Assembly: GCF_041435335.1 (NCBI RefSeq)
Contig: NZ_CP108430.1
Coordinates: forward strand, 7,660,001 to 7,724,000
DNA from: Streptomyces sp. NBC_01283
GTDB lineage: Bacteria; Actinomycetota; Actinomycetes; Streptomycetales; Streptomycetaceae
Direction: 5' to 3'
Length of the DNA stretch: 64,000 bases
Part shown: positions 1-11,703 of the stretch, in pieces
Numbering within the stretch: position 1 is the stretch's first letter
Layout of the letters: each line of letters begins with the position of its first letter
Notes under the pieces: generated by a model
The model's database searches: none
Told to the model about the DNA's origin: nothing
Seen by the model: only the letters and a program-made list of their open reading frames with translations
Position numbers and translations under genes: made by a program

Positions 1-2687
<2,687 letters not shown>

Positions 2688-2774
2688 TTGCTCGCGTCCA
2701 CTGTGTTGGTTCTGAAACCACGAACAACCCCGTATGTCGGGCCACGACTACGGTGCGGTTGACAGTTTCATAGT

Positions 2775-2892
2775 GTTTCGGTGGTCATAGCGTGAGGGAA
2801 ACGCCCGGTTACATTCCGAACCCGGAAGCTAAGCCTCACAGCGCCGATGGTACTGCAGGGGGGACCCTGTGGGAGAGTAGGACGCCGCCGAA
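2775..2892 (+). rRNA. 5S ribosomal RNA
   Basis: Typical Streptomyces 5S sequence starting GTTTCGGTGGTCATAGCG and ending just after GGACGCCGCCGAA, about 118 bases. It contains the conserved CCGAACCCGGAAGCTAAG segment. It follows the 23S after an 85-base spacer, so it is the last gene of the rRNA operon. Confidence 0.96.
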
Positions 2893-2902
2893 CTCATTTT
2901 AT

Positions 2903-2946
2903 AGCCGTGGCCCCTGGACTTTATCGTCCAGGGGCCACGGCTTTTT
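2903..2946 (+). terminator. Rho-independent terminator of the rRNA operon
   Basis: A perfect 17-base-pair stem (AGCCGTGGCCCCTGGAC against its complement) with a TTTATC loop is followed by CTTTTTGCG. It lies eleven bases after the 5S rRNA and is the strongest canonical terminator in the window. Confidence 0.95.
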
Positions 2947-3054
2947 GCGTTTCCGGGCCTTTGTGGCTCCGCGTCACCCCTCTGCACCGCCGGCTGACAA
3001 CTGACGGTAAGGTCAGGGGGCATCATTGGCTCGTTTCCCACAGGAGGCCCCCGG

Positions 3055-3663
3055 GTGGAGGTCCAGGAGACTCGCGTCCAGACGGACCGGGTCCTCACCA
3101 TCCCGAACGTGCTCAGCATGGCGCGTCTCGTTGGCGTACCCCTCTTCCTGTGGTTGATCCTCAGGCCGGAGTTCGGCGGGCCCAAGAGCGACCACTGGGC
3201 GCTGCTGGTGCTGATGCTGAGCGGCATCAGCGACTATCTCGACGGCAAGCTGGCCCGCCGCTGGAACCAGATCAGCAACCTCGGGCGGCTGCTCGACCCT
3301 GCCGCTGACCGGCTCTATATTCTGTCCACTCTGGTCGGGCTCACCTGGCGGGAGATTCTCCCGCTCTGGCTGACCGCGGCGCTGCTGCTGCGTGAGCTGA
3401 TGCTGCTGGTGATGGTCTGGATCCTCAGGCGTCACGGCTATCCGCCGCCCCAGGTGAACTTCCTCGGCAAGGCGGCCACCTTCAACCTGATGTACGCCTT
3501 TCCACTACTGCTCCTCAGCGACGGAAGTGGCTGGATCAGCACACTCGCTGCTATTTTCGGATGGGCGTTCGCAGGATGGGGTACAAGTCTGTACTGGTGG
3601 GCAGGGATCCTCTACGTGGTTCAGGTCCGCCGCCTTGTCCGTGCGAACATCACGGCCGATTGA
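3055..3663 (+). CDS. CDP-alcohol phosphatidyltransferase, likely eukaryotic-type cardiolipin synthase
   Basis: A 202-residue integral membrane enzyme of the CDP-alcohol phosphatidyltransferase family. The full signature DxxDG-x2-AR-x8-G-x3-D-x3-D is present at about residues 60-85 (SDYLDGKLAR ... GRLLDPAADR), with several hydrophobic helices around it. The GTG start follows an AGGAGG at 3042-3047. From memory, the Streptomyces coelicolor orthologue next to manC (SCO1389) was shown to be a eukaryotic-type cardiolipin synthase that joins CDP-diacylglycerol and phosphatidylglycerol. The mycobacterial gene at this place is annotated pgsA2, so a PgsA-like role is the alternative. Cardiolipin synthase is an inference from synteny; the family call is certain. 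Confidence 0.9.
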   Translation: MEVQETRVQTDRVLTIPNVLSMARLVGVPLFLWLILRPEFGGPKSDHWALLVLMLSGISDYLDGKLARRWNQISNLGRLLDPAADRLYILSTLVGLTWREILPLWLTAALLLRELMLLVMVWILRRHGYPPPQVNFLGKAATFNLMYAFPLLLLSDGSGWISTLAAIFGWAFAGWGTSLYWWAGILYVVQVRRLVRANITAD

Positions 3664-3776
3664 GCTTGCCGATTGGGCAGCTGTAGAGGCTTGCAGTCCC
3701 GTGAGCGACATTCACGGGGCTATCTTGGCGGGCTAAGTCGGCTAGATCGTCGTCTATTGAGGAGGACGCTTCCGAC

Positions 3777-6272
3777 ATGAAGGCCGTCGTAATGGCCGGA
3801 GGCGAAGGCACGCGCCTTCGCCCTATGACCTCGAGCATGCCCAAGCCGCTCCTGCCTGTGGCCAACAGGCCCATCATGGAGCATGTGCTGCGGCTGCTCA
3901 AGAGGCATGGGCTCACCGAGACCGTAGTGACAGTTCAGTTCCTGGCCTCTCTGGTCAAGAATTACTTCGGCGATGGTGAAGAGCTCGGGATGGAGCTCAC
4001 CTATGCCAATGAGGAGAAGCCACTCGGCACTGCCGGGAGCGTGAAGAACGCCGAGGAAGCATTGAAGGATGATGCGTTCCTCGTGATCTCCGGTGATGCA
4101 CTGACCGACTTCGATCTCACCGAGCTGATCAATTTCCACAAGGAGAAGGGCGCGCTCGTCACCGTATGCCTGACGCGCGTACCCAATCCGCTGGAATTCG
4201 GCATCACCATCGTGGACGAAGAAGGAAAGGTCGAACGCTTCCTGGAGAAGCCGACCTGGGGGCAGGTCTTCTCCGACACGGTGAACACGGGTATCTATGT
4301 CATGGAGCCCGAGGTCTTCGACTACGTCGACGCCGACGTGTCGGTGGACTGGTCCGGCGACGTCTTCCCCCAGCTCATGAAGGAAGGCAAGCCCATCTTT
4401 GGGTACATCGCCGAGGGCTACTGGGAGGACGTCGGCACGCACGAGAGCTACGTCAAGGCTCAGGCCGACGTGCTGGAGCGCAAGGTCGACGTCGAGCTCG
4501 ACGGCTTCGAGATCTCGCCCGGTGTGTGGGTTGCCGAAGGCGCCGAGGTGCACCCCGACGCGACGCTGCGCGGGCCGCTCTACATCGGTGACTACGCCAA
4601 GGTAGAGGCCGGCGCCGAGATTCGTGAGCACACGGTCCTGGGATCGAACGTCGTCGTGAAGGCGGGCGCCTTTCTGCACAAGGCCGTCGTGCACGACAAC
4701 GTCTACATCGGCCAGCACAGCAATCTGCGGGGCTGTGTCGTCGGCAGGAACACCGACATCATGCGGGCCTCCCGCATCGAGGACGGTGCCGTCATCGGCG
4801 ACGAGTGCCTCGTCGGTGAGGAATCGATTATCCAGGGCAATGTCCGCGTCTATCCGTTCAAGACGATCGAGGCCGGCGCTTTCGTCAACACCTCGGTCAT
4901 CTGGGAGTCGAGGGGCCAGGCCCATCTCTTCGGAGCACGTGGTGTCTCCGGGATCCTGAACGTGGAGATCACGCCGGAACTCGCGGTGCGGCTCGCGGGG
5001 GCGTATGCCACGACCCTCAAGAAGGGCTCGACCGTCACCACGGCCCGTGACCACTCCCGAGGCGCGCGGGCGCTGAAGCGAGCGGTGATCTCGGCGCTGC
5101 AGGCCAGCGCCATCGACGTACGGGACCTGGAGAACGTGCCGCTGCCCGTGGCGCGGCAGCAGACGGCTCGGGGCAGTGCCGGCGGGATCATGATCCGGAC
5201 GACGCCAGGGGTGCCCGACTCCGTCGACATCATGTTCTTCGACGGGCGAGGGGCCGACCTCTCGCAGGGGAGTCAGCGGAAGCTGGACCGGGTGTACGCA
5301 CGCCAGGAGTACCGGCGGGCCTTCCCCGGCGAGATCGGGGACCTGCACTTCCCGTCCAGCGTCTTCGATTCCTACACGGGTTCGCTGTTGCGCAATGTCG
5401 ACACCACGGGTGTGGCGGAGTCGAACCTGAAGGTCGTCGTCGACGCCTCCAACGGAAGCGCCGGTCTTGTGCTGCCGAGCCTCCTCGGGCGGCTCGGTGT
5501 CGACGCGCTGACCATCAATCCGGGGCTCGACGAGTCACGTCCGACCGAGACCTACGAGACCCGCAGGTCGGGCCTGGTGCGGCTGGGCGAGATCGTGGCG
5601 TCGTCGCGTGCTGACTTCGGTGTGCGGTTCGATCCGGTGGGTGAGCGGCTTTCGCTCGTCGACGAGAAGGGGCGGATCATCGAGGACGACCGCGCGCTGC
5701 TGGTCATGCTCGACCTGGTCGCCGCGGAACGCCGCAGTGGTCGCGTCGCGCTGCCGGTCACGACGACGCGCATCGGCGAGCAGGTGGCCGCGTACCACGG
5801 GACGCAGGTGGACTGGACGACCACGTCGCCCGACGACCTGACGCGCGTGGGGCGTGACGAGTCGACCATCTTCGGTGGGGACGGCCGCGCCGGCTTCATC
5901 ATTCCCGAGTTCAGCAGCGTCTTCGACGGTACGGCCGCCTTCGTGCGGCTCATCGGCCTGGTGGCGCGGACGCAGCTCACGCTGAGCCAGATCGACGCAC
6001 GTATCCCGCGTGCCCATGTGCTGCGGCGCGACCTCGCGACGCCGTGGGCGGTCAAGGGGCTCGTGATGCGGACCGTGGTGGAGGCGGCCGGGGAGCGTTC
6101 GGTGGACACCACCGACGGCGTGCGGGTCGTGGAGTCCGACGGGCGGTGGGCGTTGGTGCTGCCCGACCCCGCGGAGGCCGTCACCCATCTGTGGGCCGAA
6201 GGGCCGGACGACGCGTCCGCTCAGGCGCTGCTCGACGAATGGTCGGCGGTGGTGGACAGCGCCGGTCGTTGA
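3777..6272 (+). CDS. manC: GDP-mannose pyrophosphorylase with degenerate phosphomannomutase-like C-terminus
   Basis: 831 residues in three parts. Residues 1-230 are a sugar nucleotidyltransferase domain starting with GGEGTRLRP, with FLEKP and DVGTHESY further on. Residues 250-370 are a left-handed beta-helix of hexapeptide repeats. Residues 380-831 resemble a phosphohexomutase. It should make GDP-mannose from mannose-1-phosphate and GTP, for protein O-mannosylation and mannolipids. The mutase part looks inactive: no TASHNP phosphoserine motif is present ([10 protein letters not shown] is in its place), and the metal loop DGDxDR is degraded to GGDGRAG. The ATG follows GAGGAGGA at 3759. From memory the Streptomyces coelicolor orthologue SCO1388 has GDP-mannose pyrophosphorylase activity. 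It sits 113 bases after cls, probably with its own promoter or co-transcribed. Confidence 0.9.
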   Translation: MKAVVMAGGEGTRLRPMTSSMPKPLLPVANRPIMEHVLRLLKRHGLTETVVTVQFLASLVKNYFGDGEELGMELTYANEEKPLGTAGSVKNAEEALKDDAFLVISGDALTDFDLTELINFHKEKGALVTVCLTRVPNPLEFGITIVDEEGKVERFLEKPTWGQVFSDTVNTGIYVMEPEVFDYVDADVSVDWSGDVFPQLMKEGKPIFGYIAEGYWEDVGTHESYVKAQADVLERKVDVELDGFEISPGVWVAEGAEVHPDATLRGPLYIGDYAKVEAGAEIREHTVLGSNVVVKAGAFLHKAVVHDNVYIGQHSNLRGCVVGRNTDIMRASRIEDGAVIGDECLVGEESIIQGNVRVYPFKTIEAGAFVNTSVIWESRGQAHLFGARGVSGILNVEITPELAVRLAGAYATTLKKGSTVTTARDHSRGARALKRAVISALQASAIDVRDLENVPLPVARQQTARGSAGGIMIRTTPGVPDSVDIMFFDGRGADLSQGSQRKLDRVYARQEYRRAFPGEIGDLHFPSSVFDSYTGSLLRNVDTTGVAESNLKVVVDASNGSAGLVLPSLLGRLGVDALTINPGLDESRPTETYETRRSGLVRLGEIVASSRADFGVRFDPVGERLSLVDEKGRIIEDDRALLVMLDLVAAERRSGRVALPVTTTRIGEQVAAYHGTQVDWTTTSPDDLTRVGRDESTIFGGDGRAGFIIPEFSSVFDGTAAFVRLIGLVARTQLTLSQIDARIPRAHVLRRDLATPWAVKGLVMRTVVEAAGERSVDTTDGVRVVESDGRWALVLPDPAEAVTHLWAEGPDDASAQALLDEWSAVVDSAGR

Positions 6273-6286
6273 CCGGTGGCACGGGG

Positions 6287-6315
6287 CGGACGGCACCCTT
6301 GACGGGTGCCGTCCG
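6287..6315 (+). terminator. Hairpin after manC
   Basis: A perfect 12-base-pair stem (CGGACGGCACCC against its complement) with a TTGAC loop lies 15 bases after the manC stop. There is no T tract, which is usual for Streptomyces terminators, so it may terminate, attenuate or stabilise the 3' end. Confidence 0.7.
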
Positions 6316-6361
6316 GCACGCCGGTGGGGCCATTCGGAGGTAACGCCCGCGACGTGCGACG

Positions 6362-7261
6362 ATGTGCGGCATGCCGCAGCAGCCCCCCGTTCGGAGCACC
6401 CCCTCGCGCCCCCGGCGTCCGGACGCCTCCATGTCGCTGCTGAACACGGTCATGGACCACAGCCTGGACGAGGGATACGCCGAGGCGGCGGCCCGCAAGA
6501 AGGCCAAAGGCGCCGGTGGAGTGCCGCGTCCGCTGCGGGCGAAGCTCGGTCTCGCACTCGGGCTCGTGCTCGCGGCCCTGGTGGTGACGGTGGGTGCCGC
6601 GCAGGCGCGGATAGCGGCTCCGGTGGTCGCCAAGGAGCGCGCGGAGCTCATCGACCGGATCGAGTCGGCGACCTCGGACGCCGACGAGCTCGAAGAGGAC
6701 GTCGAGACGCTCCGGGACGACGTGGGCGAGCGGCAGCGTGAGGCACTGAAGAAACACGGGGGCAGCCAGGGCGAGTTGGTGTCCCTGCTCTCCGGTGCGA
6801 CCAAGATCCACGGGCCCGGCGTGAAGCTTGTGGTGGACGACGCCAAGGAAGCCGACCAGGGCGGGGGCGGCCCGCGTGAGAGCGCGGGATTCTCCGACAC
6901 GGGACGGGTCCGCGACCGTGACATGCAACGGGTCGTCAACGGCCTGTGGCAGTCCGGCGCGGAGGCGATCGCCATCAACGACCAGCGGCTGACGGCGCTG
7001 TCGGCGATCAGGGCCGCGGGTGACGCGATACTGGTCGACAACAAGCCGCTCGTGCCGCCGTATACGGTGCTTGCCGTGGGCGACGGACAGCGTTTGAGCA
7101 CGCGCTTCCAGAACAGTCGCGACGGTCAGTATCTGCATGCTCTGCAGGAGAACTTCGACGTCCGGACCAGCATTTCAGTCCAGGACGATGTCCGACTGCC
7201 GGCAGCACCGAGTGTGACCGTACGTACAGCAGAGCCGAAGGCAGGAAAGGGCACATCGTGA
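6362..7261 (+). CDS. DUF881 family membrane protein
   Basis: 299 residues with a cytoplasmic N-terminus, one membrane helix at about 62-82 and an acidic coiled coil at about 91-125. An extracytoplasmic DUF881 domain follows, with the typical IHGPGVKLVVDD and AEAIAINDQRL segments. The biochemical role is not known. The family is conserved in actinobacteria and Firmicutes, and in mycobacteria the same DUF881-Sbp-DUF881 trio lies beside garA. The GTGA overlap with sbp shows an operon. The ATG at 6362 has no close ribosome site (GGAGG lies 24 bases upstream), so the ATG at 6371 is also possible. Confidence 0.85.
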   Translation: MCGMPQQPPVRSTPSRPRRPDASMSLLNTVMDHSLDEGYAEAAARKKAKGAGGVPRPLRAKLGLALGLVLAALVVTVGAAQARIAAPVVAKERAELIDRIESATSDADELEEDVETLRDDVGERQREALKKHGGSQGELVSLLSGATKIHGPGVKLVVDDAKEADQGGGGPRESAGFSDTGRVRDRDMQRVVNGLWQSGAEAIAINDQRLTALSAIRAAGDAILVDNKPLVPPYTVLAVGDGQRLSTRFQNSRDGQYLHALQENFDVRTSISVQDDVRLPAAPSVTVRTAEPKAGKGTS

Positions 7262-7590
7262 TCGCCGTACTGGGCCTCGTCGTGGGAGTCGTGGCCGGAT
7301 TGTTGGTCCGGCCCGAGGTTCCGGCCGTGGTCGAGCCGTACCTTCCGATCGCCGTGGTCGCGGCACTCGACGCGGTGTTCGGAGGCCTGCGCGCGATGCT
7401 CGACGGCATCTTCGACGACAAGGTCTTCGTGGTGTCGTTCCTCTCGAACGTGGTCGTGGCCGCCCTGATCGTCTTCCTGGGCGACAAGTTGGGCGTGGGC
7501 GCGCAGCTCTCCACCGGCGTCGTGGTGGTGCTCGGCATCCGGATCTTCTCCAACGCCGCCGCCATCCGCCGACACATCTTCAGGGCGTGA
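7258..7590 (+). CDS. Small basic protein family (Sbp, DUF1290)
   Basis: A 110-residue, very hydrophobic protein with about three membrane helices. It contains the family-typical sequences LLVRPEVPAVVEPYLPIAV, AALDAVFGGLRA and FLGDKLGVG. The start GTG overlaps the previous stop (GTGA) and its own stop overlaps the next start in the same way, so the three membrane proteins are translationally coupled and probably work together. Its function is unknown; in Bacillus the homologue lies near division genes, which is only a hint. Confidence 0.88.
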   Translation: MIAVLGLVVGVVAGLLVRPEVPAVVEPYLPIAVVAALDAVFGGLRAMLDGIFDDKVFVVSFLSNVVVAALIVFLGDKLGVGAQLSTGVVVVLGIRIFSNAAAIRRHIFRA

Positions 7591-8471
7591 CACCGATGGG
7601 TACGGACGAGACGCCCGGGGGCGACAGCCGGAGCAGGGAACTGCCCGCGGAGGTGCACGGTGTGCCCACCGGGCCCGGGGACGGCGCGTCGCCCGAGCAG
7701 GACGAGCAGCACGAGCGGCACGACGAGCCGCAGGACGGGCAGGCGTCGCTGAGCGGCCGTCAGCGGCTGGCGGAGGGGCTGTGGCCGCCGCGCGTCACGC
7801 GCCCTCAACTCATCGTGGCGCTGCTGCTGTTCGTGCTGGGGCTCGGTCTCGCCATCCAGGTGCGCTCCAACAACGACAGCAGCGCGCTCCGTGGCGCACG
7901 TCAGGAAGATCTCGTACGCATCCTCGATGAACTGGATGACCGTACACAGCGTCTGGAAGGTGAGAAGCAGCGTCTCGAGGACCAGCGGACCGGGCTGGAG
8001 AACAGCTCGGACCAGGCCGAGGAGGCCCGCAAGCAGACTGCCGAGAAGGAGCGTCAACTCGGCATTCTGGCGGGCACCGTGGCCGCGCAGGGTCCTGGTA
8101 TCACGCTGACCATCGATGACAAGAAGGGGTCGGTAGAGGCGGACATGCTGCTCGATGCCATTCAGGAGTTGCGTGCCGCGGGTGCCGAGGCCATCCAGAT
8201 CAATGATGTACGCGTAGTGGCCAACACCTATCTGTCGGATACGGACAGTGGTGGTGTCCGGGTGGACGGCCGCAAGGTCGGCAAGCCCTATCGGTTCAAG
8301 GTGATCGGCAAGCCGCAGGACCTCGAGCCGGCGCTGAACATCCCAGGTGGCGTGGTGCAGACTCTGGAGAAGGAGCAGGCCACCGTCACCGTGACGCGAG
8401 CGGAGAAGATCGTGGTGGACGCCTTGCGACCGGCGAAGCGGCCTGACTACGCTCGGTCGTCGTCCCAGTGA
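7587..8471 (+). CDS. Second DUF881 family membrane protein
   Basis: 294 residues and a paralogue of the gene at 6362. It has a long acidic, low-complexity cytoplasmic N-terminus (1-70), one membrane helix at about 73-91 and a strong coiled coil at about 100-150 (heptads rich in E, Q, R and L). The DUF881 domain carries GPGITLTIDDKKG and AEAIQINDVRV. It starts at a GTG overlapping sbp by four bases; an ATG at 7596 is an alternative. The two DUF881 proteins may pair through their coiled coils; this is inference. Confidence 0.86.
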   Translation: MTPMGTDETPGGDSRSRELPAEVHGVPTGPGDGASPEQDEQHERHDEPQDGQASLSGRQRLAEGLWPPRVTRPQLIVALLLFVLGLGLAIQVRSNNDSSALRGARQEDLVRILDELDDRTQRLEGEKQRLEDQRTGLENSSDQAEEARKQTAEKERQLGILAGTVAAQGPGITLTIDDKKGSVEADMLLDAIQELRAAGAEAIQINDVRVVANTYLSDTDSGGVRVDGRKVGKPYRFKVIGKPQDLEPALNIPGGVVQTLEKEQATVTVTRAEKIVVDALRPAKRPDYARSSSQ

Positions 8472-8670
8472 GGCGGGGGCGCATGGGGCCCGCCGGTCGA
8501 GGGCATGAGGTTGCGGGGGGTCGGCGCACTGTAAGCGTGGTGCGTGGTGGAAACTGTTTGGTGGATGCGGACGTTGTGAGGATGTCTGTGCTGCCGATGT
8601 ACGCCGGTGTGTGCAATCAGGGTTCGTCCTGCCCCACGGGCGGGTCTGTTTCGGTCAAGGGGAATCGCCC

Positions 8671-9522
8671 GTGAAGTTGTTTGCGAAGTTGTTCGGCAAG
8701 AGCGCACGTGAGGACAGTGGCAATCCCGCCACCGCCCGCCACCGTGCCCCGCGCCATGGAGATGCCGAGGAGCAGGGCGCCGAGCGCCCGATGTTCCGTG
8801 ATCAGGTCGGTGGGCCAGGCGGTGACATTTCGGGCGCGCAGGGCGCGTCGTCTGTTGACCCTGCCGGTCCGGGCCGCATAGGTTTCGGAGAACCGTCAAC
8901 CTCAAGTACGGGTGGAGGGTTTAGCCCCGATCCGTACGCATCGAATGCCCCCGCGGGGCAGCCGCGGCAGGAGGATCCGTCCATGGCCCTGGTGTGTACG
9001 AGGTGCGGGAACCGCAACGCCGAGGCGAGCCGGTTCTGCTCCAACTGCGGCGCGCCGCTGCGGGCCGGGGCCGCGCCGGAGCGTCCGTCCGAGACGACCT
9101 CCACGATCTCCATCTCCGGCCTGGAGGCCTACGACGCGGAGGTGACGGGGCAGACCGCCTCGCCCGCCCTCTCGCCGGAGGCCCAGGCCGCCGTTGACGC
9201 ACTGCCGCTCGGTTCCGCGCTCCTCGTGGTGCGCCGTGGGCCGAACTCGGGCAGCCGCTTCCTTCTGGACGGCGAGCTGACCACGGCGGGGCGCCACCCG
9301 CAGAGCGACATCTTCCTGGACGACGTGACCGTTTCGCGTCGCCACGTGGAGTTCCGTCGCCTCGGTGACGGTTCCTTCACCGTCGCCGATGTGGGCAGCC
9401 TCAACGGCACGTACGTCAACCGGGAGCGCATCGACTCGGTCGCGCTGTCGAACGGCGACGAGGTGCAGATCGGCAAGTACCGGCTGGTCTTCTACGCGAG
9501 CCAGCGGGGCATCGGCATCTGA
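8671..9522 (+). CDS. GarA/OdhI-type FHA protein with zinc ribbon
   Basis: 283 residues. The order is a short basic N-terminus, a disordered Gly/Pro-rich region, a zinc ribbon with two CxxC knuckles (CTRCGN ... CSNCGAP from residue 109), the conserved ETTS motif at about 141, and an FHA domain at about 190-270. The FHA domain has all key residues (GRHPQSDI, VSRRHVEF, SLNGTYVN). In mycobacteria and corynebacteria the homologues GarA/OdhI are phosphorylated on the ETTS threonines by PknB/PknG-type kinases and then stop inhibiting 2-oxoglutarate dehydrogenase. The same role is likely here. The GTG start has GGGGAA upstream and gives the usual KLFAKLFGK start; longer upstream starts lack support. 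Confidence 0.92.
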   Translation: MKLFAKLFGKSAREDSGNPATARHRAPRHGDAEEQGAERPMFRDQVGGPGGDISGAQGASSVDPAGPGRIGFGEPSTSSTGGGFSPDPYASNAPAGQPRQEDPSMALVCTRCGNRNAEASRFCSNCGAPLRAGAAPERPSETTSTISISGLEAYDAEVTGQTASPALSPEAQAAVDALPLGSALLVVRRGPNSGSRFLLDGELTTAGRHPQSDIFLDDVTVSRRHVEFRRLGDGSFTVADVGSLNGTYVNRERIDSVALSNGDEVQIGKYRLVFYASQRGIGI

Positions 9523-9525
9523 TCC

Positions 9526-9549
9526 TCCCCCGGACTTCGTCCGGGGGGA
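9526..9549 (+). terminator. Hairpin between the FHA gene and the MerR gene
   Basis: TCCCCCGGA and TCCGGGGGG form an eight to nine base-pair stem around a CTTCG loop, starting four bases after the FHA stop. There is no T tract. It ends 15 bases before the next ATG, so it could attenuate read-through or be a processing element. Confidence 0.55.
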
Positions 9550-9564
9550 CCCCCAGGAAGGTCC

Positions 9565-10308
9565 ATGCTTCAAACACCGAGGGGCGGTGCCGGGAACGGC
9601 ACCGCCGCCGAGGACCGTCGGCTGATGAGCATCGGCGCGGTGTTGAACGCGCTGCGTGACGAGTTTCCCGAGGTCACAATCTCCAAGATCCGTTTTCTGG
9701 AGTCGGAAGGGCTCATCGAGCCGGAGCGCACACCTTCGGGCTACCGGAAATTCACCCCGGAAGACGTCGAGCGGCTCGGTCACGTCCTGCGGATGCAGCG
9801 GGACCACTATCTGCCGCTCAAGGTGATCCGGGAGCACCTGGACGCCATGGAACGCGGTGAGCGGGTCTCCATGCCCTCCCTGGGGCAGCCGCGCGAGCCT
9901 GGTGACGCCTGGGGCGTCAGTGACGCCGGGGAGCCAACCGCTGCCCGTGTGGGCCGTGCGGAGCTGCTGGCCGCCGCCGAGATCGACGCGGAGCAGCTCG
10001 CCGACTGGGAGGCGTACGGGCTCATCGTGCCCTTGCCGGACGGTGGTTATGACGCGGAGGCCGTGACGGTCGCCGCGCTCGTCGTCGAACTTGGGCGATT
10101 CGGTATCGAACCCAGGCATCTGCGCACCTTGAAGTCGGCGGCCGAGCGTGAGGCGGGCCTGGTCGACCAGGTCGTCGCGCCGCTGCGCCGGCACCGCAAT
10201 CCGCAGACCAGAGCCCATGCGGAAGCCCGTACGAAGGAACTCGCGGGGCTGACCGGAAAGCTCCATTCCGCGCTGGTGCAGACCGCTCTCGGAGTGCGGT
10301 TGCCCTGA
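9565..10308 (+). CDS. MerR-family regulator, FtsR type
   Basis: 247 residues. A winged-helix MerR domain covers about residues 21-95 (SIGAVLNALRDEFPEVTISKIRFLESEGLI, with the typical PSGYRKFTPEDVERL wing). A C-terminal helical region ends in a conserved AEAR-KELAGLTGKLH segment. By synteny and sequence it corresponds to Rv1828 and to Corynebacterium FtsR, which activates ftsZ. A role in division gene control is therefore likely but not shown here. The ATG at 9565 follows AGGAAGG; an internal ATG at 9625 would still leave the whole DNA-binding domain. Confidence 0.88.
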   Translation: MLQTPRGGAGNGTAAEDRRLMSIGAVLNALRDEFPEVTISKIRFLESEGLIEPERTPSGYRKFTPEDVERLGHVLRMQRDHYLPLKVIREHLDAMERGERVSMPSLGQPREPGDAWGVSDAGEPTAARVGRAELLAAAEIDAEQLADWEAYGLIVPLPDGGYDAEAVTVAALVVELGRFGIEPRHLRTLKSAAEREAGLVDQVVAPLRRHRNPQTRAHAEARTKELAGLTGKLHSALVQTALGVRLP

Positions 10309-10361
10309 CTCGGGGGGTGCCCGACTACCCAAACCGGCCGGGCACGTCCTAGGGTTGCTGT

Positions 10362-10835
10362 GTGAACGAGCTCGACGTCGTAGGTGTCCGGGTGGAAATG
10401 CCCTCCAACCAACCGATCGTGCTCCTGCGTGAAGTGGGAGGCGATCGATACCTCCCCATCTGGATCGGACCAGGGGAGGCGACCGCGATCGCCTTCGCAC
10501 AGCAGGGGATGGCGCCCGCACGACCGCTGACCCACGACCTGTTCAAGGACGTGCTGGAGGCGGTGGGTCAGGAGCTCACCGAAGTGCGCATCACGGACCT
10601 CCGAGAAGGCGTCTTCTACGCGGAGCTGGTCTTCGCCAGTGGAGTCGAGGTGAGCGCGAGGCCGTCCGACGCCATAGCGCTCGCACTGCGCACCGGAACG
10701 CCGATCTACGGCAGTGACGGTGTCCTGGACGATGCGGGCATCGCCATTCCGGACGAGCAGGAGGACGAGGTGGAGAAGTTCCGCGAGTTCCTCGACCAGA
10801 TCTCGCCCGAGGACTTCGGTACCAACAGCCAGTAG
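10362..10835 (+). CDS. DUF151 bifunctional nuclease family protein
   Basis: 157 residues covering the whole DUF151 domain (VRVEMPSNQPIVLLREVGG, LPIWIGPGEATAIAF, SDAIALALRTGTPIY), with an acidic C-terminal tail. Plant members of this family show DNase and RNase activity; the bacterial role is unknown. Mycobacteria have it at the same place (Rv1829), between two MerR genes. A TAGGGT box ends six bases before the GTG start, which predicts a leaderless transcript. This gene is therefore probably transcribed on its own, in addition to any read-through. Confidence 0.9.
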   Translation: MNELDVVGVRVEMPSNQPIVLLREVGGDRYLPIWIGPGEATAIAFAQQGMAPARPLTHDLFKDVLEAVGQELTEVRITDLREGVFYAELVFASGVEVSARPSDAIALALRTGTPIYGSDGVLDDAGIAIPDEQEDEVEKFREFLDQISPEDFGTNSQ

Positions 10836-10913
10836 GCCGTCGCTTCCCGAGGGTCCCGGCGGACCATTCGACTAGCCGTTCCCGGCGGCGCGGTACGGCA
10901 AACCACTCTTAGG

Positions 10914-10924
10914 GTGATTATCAC
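10914..10924. promoter_or_regulatory. Palindrome upstream of the second MerR gene
   Basis: GTGATTATCAC is a perfect palindrome with a central T in an AT-rich patch, about 85 bases before the MerR start. It could be an autoregulatory operator or overlap the promoter; this is inferred from position only. Confidence 0.35.
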
Positions 10925-11007
10925 TCGGCGTGCCGAGTGTGGCGATCGTTGACGAGCCCCTGGTGACTGCCTACCGTCGTGGAGGCAGGTCAAGGACGGA
11001 GGTCGGC

Positions 11008-11631
11008 GTGAGAAGCAGCGGCGACGGTACGGCGATGGGCGGTCCGTATCCGCTTCAGAGCAGCGCGGCCGGTCACTCTCCGAAGAGGCCGATGGCGGTT
11101 CAGGGGAGCGGGGACGCCACGTCCGGACAGTCCGAACAGGAACAGATCGGATATCGGGGGCCGACCGCGTGCGCGGCCGCCGGCATCACGTACCGCCAGC
11201 TCGACTACTGGGCCCGTACGGGTCTCGTCGAGCCCAGTGTTCGCTCTGCGGGCGGGTCGGGGACCCAGCGGCTCTACAGCTTCCGGGACGTCGTCGTCCT
11301 GAAGATCGTGCGGCGGTTCCTCGACACCGGTGTGTCCCTGCAGAACATCCGGACCACGGTGCAGCACCTGCGGGACCGCGGTTTCCAGGACCTGGAGCGG
11401 ATGACGCTCATGAGCGACGGCGCCACGGTCTACGAGTGCACGTCGCCCGACGAGGTCCACGACCTGCTCCAGGGCGGCCAGGGGGTCTTCGGGATCGCCG
11501 TGGGCGTCGTGTGGCGGGACGTGGAGTCGGCGCTCTCGCAGCTGCACGGGGAGCGGGTCGACACCGGGGAGACGCTGGTGCGGCAGAACCCCGCCGATGA
11601 GCTCGCGAGGCGGCGCAACAGGGCCGTGTGA
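11008..11631 (+). CDS. MerR-family regulator, Rv1830 type
   Basis: 207 residues. A variable N-terminus (1-50) is followed by a MerR domain at about 52-125 (GPTACAAAGITYRQLDYWARTGLV, TQRLYSFRDVVVLKIVRRFLDTG) and a short effector region. No metal-binding cysteines are seen in the C-terminal part, so it is not a metal sensor. The mycobacterial homologue at this locus affects growth and cell division. The GTG at 11008 follows GGACGGAGGT; an upstream in-frame GTG at 10930 has no ribosome site. It is separated from DUF151 by 170 bases, so it has its own promoter. Confidence 0.88.
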   Translation: MRSSGDGTAMGGPYPLQSSAAGHSPKRPMAVQGSGDATSGQSEQEQIGYRGPTACAAAGITYRQLDYWARTGLVEPSVRSAGGSGTQRLYSFRDVVVLKIVRRFLDTGVSLQNIRTTVQHLRDRGFQDLERMTLMSDGATVYECTSPDEVHDLLQGGQGVFGIAVGVVWRDVESALSQLHGERVDTGETLVRQNPADELARRRNRAV

Positions 11632-11673
11632 GGCGGTCGCGGCCTGCGGGTGCGCGGTGCGTTTCAGGGGGCG

Positions 11674-11696
11674 TTGTCAGTGGCGTAGGGCAGCAT
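11674..11696 (+). promoter_or_regulatory. DNA-damage-type (RecA-NDp/PafBC-like) promoter of dinB
   Basis: TTGTCAGTG, eight bases, then CAGCAT. This fits the actinobacterial RecA-independent damage promoter (tTGTCRgtg-N8-TAnnnT) with one deviation, C for T in the first -10 base. The box ends seven bases before the dinB GTG, so the message would be leaderless. Confidence 0.6.
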
Positions 11697-11703
11697 CAGG
11701 GGT

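Noticed and set aside
3720..5348. 542-codon frame on the minus strand opposite manC
   Set aside because: High-GC shadow frame; composition is Arg/Gly/Asp/Val noise and manC fits a known family.
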